A stretch of DNA of 64,000 nt from Canna indica (lineage: Eukaryota; Streptophyta; Magnoliopsida; Zingiberales; Cannaceae): the NCBI GenBank assembly GCA_034359265.1, contig CP136891.1, positions 15,142,501 to 15,206,500 on the forward strand, written 5' to 3'. Position 1 is the first letter of the stretch, and every line of letters begins with the position of its first letter. Below, piece by piece: positions 58,621 through 64,000 of the stretch. Under the pieces are notes generated by a model. It saw nothing but the letters and a program-made list of their open reading frames with translations. It had not been told where the DNA came from and did no database searches. The position numbers and the translations under genes are program-made.

Positions 58621-58950
58621 GATTGAAAGACAACGGGCTACAATTGGAACCAATGTATAAGTTCTTATATACAATTGAGATCAATCAAAAGATTAGCCAC
58701 AATTGAGAATTCGGCCAAAGTTTAGACCATTTTGTCTAATAACCCTAATATTTTATATTTTTTAAAATAAACAGAGTACAATTATGTAGCTATATGTTTT
58801 ATATTCAAAGTGTTTTATATTAAAAAATTATTTTTTCAGTATAATAATATACTTAAAATTATGGTTATTTTACATGATTTTTTGATTTGGTGTATTTTAA
58901 ATATTATAAACTACTTATAATATTGTTTTATTGTATTTAATTTTAACTCG
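58621..58950. other. Spacer right of the capture element
   Basis: AT-rich; repeated ACAATTGRGA/ACAATTGGAAC words at 58640-58710 only. No gene recognised. Confidence 0.4.
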
Positions 58951-59010
58951 TTATTAGCCAAGTGGTTAGACATCTAAGCATGTCTAACAGTCATAGGTTT
59001 GATCCTTAGT
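58951..59010 (+). repeat. tRNA-like sequence, possible SINE head
   Basis: TAGCCAAGTGG (58955-58965) fits the RNA polymerase III A box and GGTTTGATCC (58996-59005) is one base off the B box GGTTCGATCC, at tRNA-like spacing. It does not fold into an evident complete tRNA (no matching acceptor stem seen), so a tRNA-derived SINE head or tRNA relic is more likely than a working tRNA. Confidence 0.5.
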
Positions 59011-59282
59011 TGTAGTACTTTATGCACATATTTTTGGAACAATTTTCCTAATCCGAAATAACTTTTTTGAAAATTCTTAGATCCGAAATAAGGCCTTTCT
59101 ACTCGAACATCTTGTTTCTACTTGGAAACTTTTGAATTGGATTCAAGAATTGAAACTCTTAAATATCGTTACGTCTCATCGAAAAAATTGATATAATTTT
59201 AAAATATATAAATTATTCATGAAAAATATATTATAAATTAATGGTATGCAGCACGTGGATCATTAGATCTTTTGTTGTACAA

Positions 59283-61111
59283 GGACTCATTTGTTTGGTT
59301 AAAAAACGGGGGACTGACTGGATTTCGGCTCTTGTCCCCCGTTTGGTTGGCAAAAATAATGAGGGACTGGATTTTAAATCCAGTCCGGGACAAGATTTTG
59401 AGGCTATTTGGTGTACCGAGAATTTTCTCGGTACACCAAAACAGGGCGGAGGACATTGAGGGAAAAAGGCCTCAATGCCCTCACTTAACATGGACCCTAG
59501 CCAACAACTCATCTCGCATATCATCCTTCTCTCGCACTCGGCTCTCTCTCGCACACCTGCCCGACGCCCGCTCTCGCCTCTCGTCCGACGCCGACTGTAG
59601 CTCTCTTTCGCCTCTAGCCCGACGCTGACTGCAGCTCTCTCTCGCCTCTCGCCCGACGCCGGCCGCTCTCTCTCGCCTCAGGTATGCCTCTCTCTGATCA
59701 CAGCTTCTCGCCTCTCGCCTCTCGCCTCTCGCCTCTCACCTATTTTTTGTCGATTTTGTCGCCTCAACATGTGCTGCTGTTTAATCTGTGTCGATTCTGC
59801 GATTCTGATTAATTTTTTTATTCTTGATTTCACAGTTTAATTTATTTGCATTTACCGATTTTGTACGTCACCGTTTTTTGTCGGTTTCGCACTTTCTGAT
59901 CTACAACAATAACCTTGTTGAATTGAAATTAAAATAATTAATTTTCATTTAACATACACCTATGCGGCTTGTAAAAATTTCATGTTCAAAAGGCCATTGA
60001 TTACCAACTCAACCCCAAAAAAGCTCACGGACAAAAGCAGCCTGAGAAAATGAAATAGCAAAACACGAAATCATAATTCATTCTTTGATTTTTATGTCTG
60101 CATTAGGGAATCTGTTGAAATATTTATGAAATAACAAAACACGAAATAAAGGCAGCCATAGTAGAGAAGCTGTTATGTCTGCCTTAAATATTTAGAAGAA
60201 CTATAACATGCTCATCTCCTTAGCCACATCCACAGTCAACACTTCAAAGCCAAAGTTGAGTGCACCAACTTCAGGACTTGCTAATATCTTTCTATGTCTG
60301 TTGTCTATTTTTAATGTTTACTGTTTGGTTGAATATTTACTGTTTCAGTTTGATTGATAATTTTATTACTGTTTTAGTTTGGTTGATAATTGTATTGAGC
60401 TGATGCCAAACATTTTTGGTGCAATTTGTTGATATTTGTTGTTGTTTATGCTTTATATTCTCAGGAGACAAAAATATATAATTTTATATATAATTCTCAG
60501 CTTAGCGGGATCCTTTTTGTGTTTTTTAACTTTTAATTGAACATTTTTTAGAAACCAGGTGGAATCATTGCTCTCCTTGATGAAGCATGGTATGTTTGAG
60601 AAGATGAACACAAGCAGCCATGACATGCAGCCATGTTTTATTCATGTTTTTTTTTTCTTTCTTACAGCATGTTGCCAAGATCAACACATGCAGCCAAGAC
60701 CAGTAGTTATTCCTTATCACATCAGTTGTAATAACAATTCTAAACTTTTTTATTACTGTTATGTTATGCTTGTATTGAGCTGGTTTCAAGTTGTATGATA
60801 GATGTATTGAGCATTATGTTTAATAGAAAATGTTTGGCAACCATGGCTCGATATTTTGGTGCATTAATTTGTGTATTTAAAATTTAAAATTTAAATTTAA
60901 ATAAATTAAATTTTAATTTGTGCATTAAAAATTTGCAATGGTATTTTGTTCATATTATCTTTGTCCAGGACTCTAATTTAATTAGCAAATCAAACGCAGG
61001 ACGGGACTAGATATCGATCGTGTCATATTCTTGACGAACCAAACATGATATAACTGTTGTCCCAGGACGTCTGTTGCCCTGTGACGAGCAGTTTACGAAC
61101 CAAACGACCCC
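59283..61111 (+). mobile_element. Non-autonomous PIF/Harbinger element (1829 bp), relative of 38866-45694
   Basis: The left end GGACTCATTTGTTTGGTTAA and the complement of the right end, GGGGTCGTTTGGTTCGTAAA, match the large Harbinger's ends. CAA flanks both sides (59280-59282, 61112-61114). Shared parts include ACGGGGGACTG..TGGATTT..GGCTCTTGTCCCCC, the GTGTACCGAGAA palindrome, the CT-rich leader with the CTCAGGTATGCCTCTCT splice donor, and the right subterminal GACGGGACT..GATATCG..CCCAGGAC region. Both genes are missing, replaced by unrelated-looking or eroded spacer. It would depend on a transposase supplied in trans. Confidence 0.85.
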
Positions 61112-61114
61112 CAA

Positions 61115-61702
61115 GAGTTTCACCAAAACTATTAAACAAGATTAAAAAATTTCACCAAAACTCTTAAGCATGAACATATGCTAACCAGATATAGGGCATG
61201 AGGATCACCGAATCTTTCATTCTACAAGAGTTTCACAAAAGTTGTCATTTGATCACGAAAATACATCCTAAAATTCTTAAAAATATCAAAAAAAATTAAA
61301 TGAATGAATGAATTTTTTAAAGATTTCATGAAAAAATTTCAAGATATATCAAATAGTAACTTTCAAGAGTTTCACTTAAAATTCTCGAGACATTTCATGA
61401 GTTTTAGTAAAGGGTATATTGAGTATTTTTTGAGTTTGGTACGTTCAGAAAATTTTGAAGACCATATATATTTGATTTCGAAGAATTTCGAAAATTCATA
61501 TTCAGGAGATATTTAAGAACATAAACAATTCAAATTGTAATTTGAATAAAACATTATATTTTAATTGATATATATAATTCTAAAAATATAAATGAATTTG
61601 GAAGGCGCACACATCTAAATAATTCAGTTGATAGGTCTGGTCTGGTTTTCTCATGCATCTTTGTAATCAAAGCTGCTAAATAAATAAAATAGGCGGCTAC
61701 AA
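61115..61702. other. Spacer and 3' region of the HARBI1-like gene
   Basis: It contains recurring TTTCACCAAAACT, TTTCATGA and TTTCAAGA words (61115-61420) without a gene. The part next to 61702 should include the 3' UTR of the minus-strand gene. Confidence 0.4.
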
Positions 61703-62851
61703 CTACAATATATCTGTTCCATGCAACAGGTTGTGAGCAATGCTGTCCCTGGCCTGCACGGCGGCCGCCGGCAGGAGCACCCTGTCGCACACCACCTCGT
61801 CGTCCACCAGCTCGAACTGCAGCTCCGGTTCCATCTCCTCCTTTCTTATCTCGCACACGTTGTGGAGCGCGCAGCAGGTGCCGAGCATCAGCGGAAGGTC
61901 GTCCTGCTTCACCTCCGCCCTCTTCTGCAGGCACCCCCACCTTCCCTTCAGCCTCGCGAAGGCCTCCTCTGCCACCCGCCGCACCTCCCGCGCGCTCTCG
62001 TTGAAGGTGTCCTGCGCCCACGTCAGATTCCCCTGCGAATAAGGGACGAGCAACCAGTCGAGCAGAGGGTAGCTGGCACCGCCGACGATCCATCGCCCGT
62101 TCAGTAGACCGGAGCCGTTGGCGCGCTGGTACAGCGCCGACTTCTCCAGCACCTGGTCGTCCGGCATCGACCCCGGCCAGCCGATGCAGACGTCGGTGAA
62201 GACGCCGTCGGGGTCGACGACGCCCTGGAGCGTGACGCTGTAGGAGGGCTTCTGGTTGCGCGCCGTGAGGCGGTGGTTGAAGTAGGAGGCCGCGCCGACC
62301 TTCGGGGCGATGACGGGGATGTGGGTGGTGTACATGGCGCCGACCACGTTGGGGATGCCGGAGAGGGCCTCGAAGCGGGCGGCGGCTGCCTCCGCGCCCG
62401 CGGTGTCGGGCCAGACGACCAGCCGCGGCATGAGCACGTCGCCGATGGCGGAGCAGACCTCGAGGACGAGCTTGTGGCAGGTGGAGATGCCGAGGCCGAA
62501 GCGGAGGGAGACGAGCCGGAGGGGCTCGCCGGTGGCTAGCCGCCACACGCACACGGCCACGCGCTGCCGAACGGGGATCGCGGCGCGGAGTACCGTGTCC
62601 TCCCTGGCCACGGCGAAGCCCACCTCCCCGCAGAGGAAGTCGAAGGTGGCGCGGGAAATGTGGAAGGCGCGCTTGAACTCGATCTCCGGGAGTTCCGGGT
62701 CGTTGTACCGATCCCACCAGTCGTGGGACCGGTCATGGGCCCAAACCCGGCGATTCTGCTGCTGCTGCTGCGGCGGCGGCGCCTCCTCTGCCGCCAACGC
62801 GGAGGAGGAAGACTCACCCTTCATGTGGCGCTTCCTGGAGTTTGCGTCCAT
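61703..62851 (-). CDS. HARBI1/ALP1-like protein, domesticated Harbinger transposase (382 aa, single exon)
   Basis: A single open frame from ATG 62851 to TAG 61703. Residues 1-35 are polar with a glutamine run. Residues 55-140 form the helical DNA-binding part (KRAFHISRATFDFLCGEV, then RQRVAVCVWRLATGEPLRLV, FGLGISTCHKLVLEVC). The DDE_4-type nuclease fold follows: GIPNVVGAMYTTHIPVIAPK, GVFTDVCIGWPGSMPDDQVL, WIVGGASYPLLDWLLVPY, EEAFARLKGRWGCLQKR. Compared with the intact transposase in this window, the first Asp is Tyr174 and the second is Gly258; only the Glu (Glu295) remains, so nuclease activity is unlikely. It matches the plant At5g12010/At4g29780 group as I recall it, but lacks roughly 120-150 N-terminal residues usual there. 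Relatives such as ALP1 act in chromatin complexes; that role is not shown for this protein. GC-rich coding sequence, a TATA box and no flanking Harbinger ends support a host gene. Confidence 0.9.
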   Translation of the reverse strand: MDANSRKRHMKGESSSSALAAEEAPPPQQQQQNRRVWAHDRSHDWWDRYNDPELPEIEFKRAFHISRATFDFLCGEVGFAVAREDTVLRAAIPVRQRVAVCVWRLATGEPLRLVSLRFGLGISTCHKLVLEVCSAIGDVLMPRLVVWPDTAGAEAAAARFEALSGIPNVVGAMYTTHIPVIAPKVGAASYFNHRLTARNQKPSYSVTLQGVVDPDGVFTDVCIGWPGSMPDDQVLEKSALYQRANGSGLLNGRWIVGGASYPLLDWLLVPYSQGNLTWAQDTFNESAREVRRVAEEAFARLKGRWGCLQKRAEVKQDDLPLMLGTCCALHNVCEIRKEEMEPELQFELVDDEVVCDRVLLPAAAVQARDSIAHNLLHGTDIL

Positions 62852-62987
62852 CTCGGAGGACTGAAAAGAGTAGCAGACAAGTAGGAGACGACGGCGAAAG
62901 TTGGCAAGAGATCATGAATGGCGTTGATGGCCAGGGCGCACGATTGAGAGAAGCAAATGGGCGAAGGAACCTAGGAAGGAGAGTATA

Positions 62988-62994
62988 CTTTATA
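62988..62994 (-). promoter_or_regulatory. TATA box of the HARBI1-like gene
   Basis: The minus strand reads TATAAAG, about 140 bp upstream of the ATG at 62851. That implies a leader of about 100-110 nt. Confidence 0.5.
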
Positions 62995-62999
62995 GGTTA

Positions 63000-64000
63000 C
63001 GGCGAGCGAGGAAGAGGAAGGGGCGAGCATGCGAGGACGCGGTTCAATGGTCACGGCCTCTCGTTCTCCTCGTTCACGGAAAGAGAAAGGTCGCGACCAC
63101 GGCTCACGCGCTACGTGGACCGGGTTAGTGGAGCCCATCTCATATGCGCCGTATGATTTCCATGGAACGCTAATCCAGCCGTTCGTAGAGGGTGCAGCTT
63201 TGCTCGATGGTCTGACCGGGGATGACGCGGACGCGTGGAGCCGAGTTGACGTGCTCAACGTGCCTCAGTGGTCTTTGATTCCGCAACGAGTTATTTGACC
63301 AAAGAGATATCTCAATCAAGAGTACGATATACCCATTACTTTACCGGCTGCGTGATTGGCTACGGCTGGCTCCGCTCTCTACGTGGCCGAGAACCGCTGC
63401 TTTGAGTAGGGACACGTATTGCTCTTTCGTGAAACACGTGGGAGGATGAAACAGAGAGATGTCGTCTCCAATGGCTGACGCGGTTGTTCGCAGTCAATGA
63501 CAGGATGATTACGTGGATGTTTCCATTTTCTCCACGTGGTACGTACTTTGTTATTCCTGAAATCATTCTTCCTGACCATATATTCTTCGATACTTTATAT
63601 AATCGATTTCGAATATCGATTAACCGTAAAAAAATCAGTAATTAAAATCGAATATATAATCAGTTTCGATTACCGGTTAACCGTAATCCGATAATCGAAA
63701 TCAAACCGATTTTAAATGATTTTTGGTTTTTACTATTCGAAACCAAAATCGAACCGCAAATCCAATATCCAAAACAAGATTTTGCGGTTCGATTAACCGC
63801 GGTTAATCAGTTTGAATTGTCATCTCTACTCTGGAATATATAAATGAATAGGTTCCAAGATAGAGGTTCCGAGTACTGGTATCAGTTTTGAGTACTCGAT
63901 GCGTTGGATCTAGAATCAAAACCGATTTTAATCGGTTCTTTAATTTTTATTTCGAATCATACTTGAATTTAATATGGATCTTAATACGGTAGGATTCGAA
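63000..64000. other. Upstream flank of the HARBI1-like gene and AT-rich repetitive end
   Basis: From 63000 to about 63570 the sequence is of mixed composition with several CACGTGG/ACGTGG words (63419-63540), G-box-like cores. From 63590 to 63830 it is dominated by TCGATT, AATCGAAA and GGTTAACCG words in both orientations, a low-complexity or eroded-repeat texture. No gene recognised. Confidence 0.45.

Noticed and set aside
58951..59010. Functional tRNA gene
   Set aside because: Pol III boxes are present but no complete cloverleaf with acceptor pairing is visible.
61554..62717. 387-codon minus-strand frame and several plus-strand frames over the HARBI1-like gene
   Set aside because: They are Arg/Gly/Pro-rich shadows of a GC-rich exon in other frames. 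Only the frame 62851-61703 shows conserved family motifs.

Overview
The window is nuclear DNA of a flowering plant. Genes have many GT-AG introns, intergenic DNA is AT-rich, and several classes of plant transposons are nested in one another. The GC-rich first exon of the large gene and the GC-rich single-exon gene at the right end fit a monocot, but the species cannot be told from the sequence alone. I recognise three host genes, all on the minus strand: a five-exon secreted GDSL esterase/lipase (8584-10890), a 22-exon glycine-rich membrane protein of the plant 'ephrin-receptor-like' family (15455-33351, 1438 aa by my splice model), and a single-exon HARBI1/ALP1-like domesticated transposase (61703-62851).

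Left part (1-8253): two CACTA transposons in opposite orientation. Element A (minus strand, right end at 4536, left end outside the window) sits inside element B (plus strand, right end at 8253), splitting B's transposase. A small terminal-inverted-repeat (TIR) element sits in turn inside B's second gene. Between 8254 and 38765 the genes and spacers are sprinkled with small DNA transposons. Among these are a CACTA-type MITE (miniature inverted-repeat element) with a perfect target duplication in a GDSL intron, a Mutator-type MITE, a pair of hAT-like AT-rich elements, and two related hAT MITEs, one with a perfect 8-bp duplication.

The 38866-45694 block is a structurally complete PIF/Harbinger transposon. 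It has recognisable ends, an intact three-exon DDE transposase with its D-D-E triad, and an intact Myb/SANT-like partner gene. A 1.8-kb copy with the same ends but no genes lies at 59283-61111, so the window holds a potential autonomous/non-autonomous pair. About 600 bp beyond that copy is the domesticated Harbinger-derived host gene, which has lost two of the three catalytic acids.

From 46965 to 55538 a small non-autonomous CACTA element carries a 7.6-kb Ty1/copia-type LTR retrotransposon (minus strand, 5-bp duplication ATGCG) that keeps only a damaged gag and lacks any recognisable pol. Next come a truncated relative of that CACTA element, a hAT element with a perfect 8-bp duplication, and a Mutator-like element with 117-bp TIRs that carries a captured piece of a class III peroxidase gene. 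I found no CRISPR, operon, rRNA or convincing functional tRNA. I see no clearly new biological system. The most noteworthy items are the intact Harbinger with its derivative, the capture element, the gag-only retrotransposon with a palindrome-rich LTR, and a roughly 200-bp palindrome in front of a CACTA transposase.
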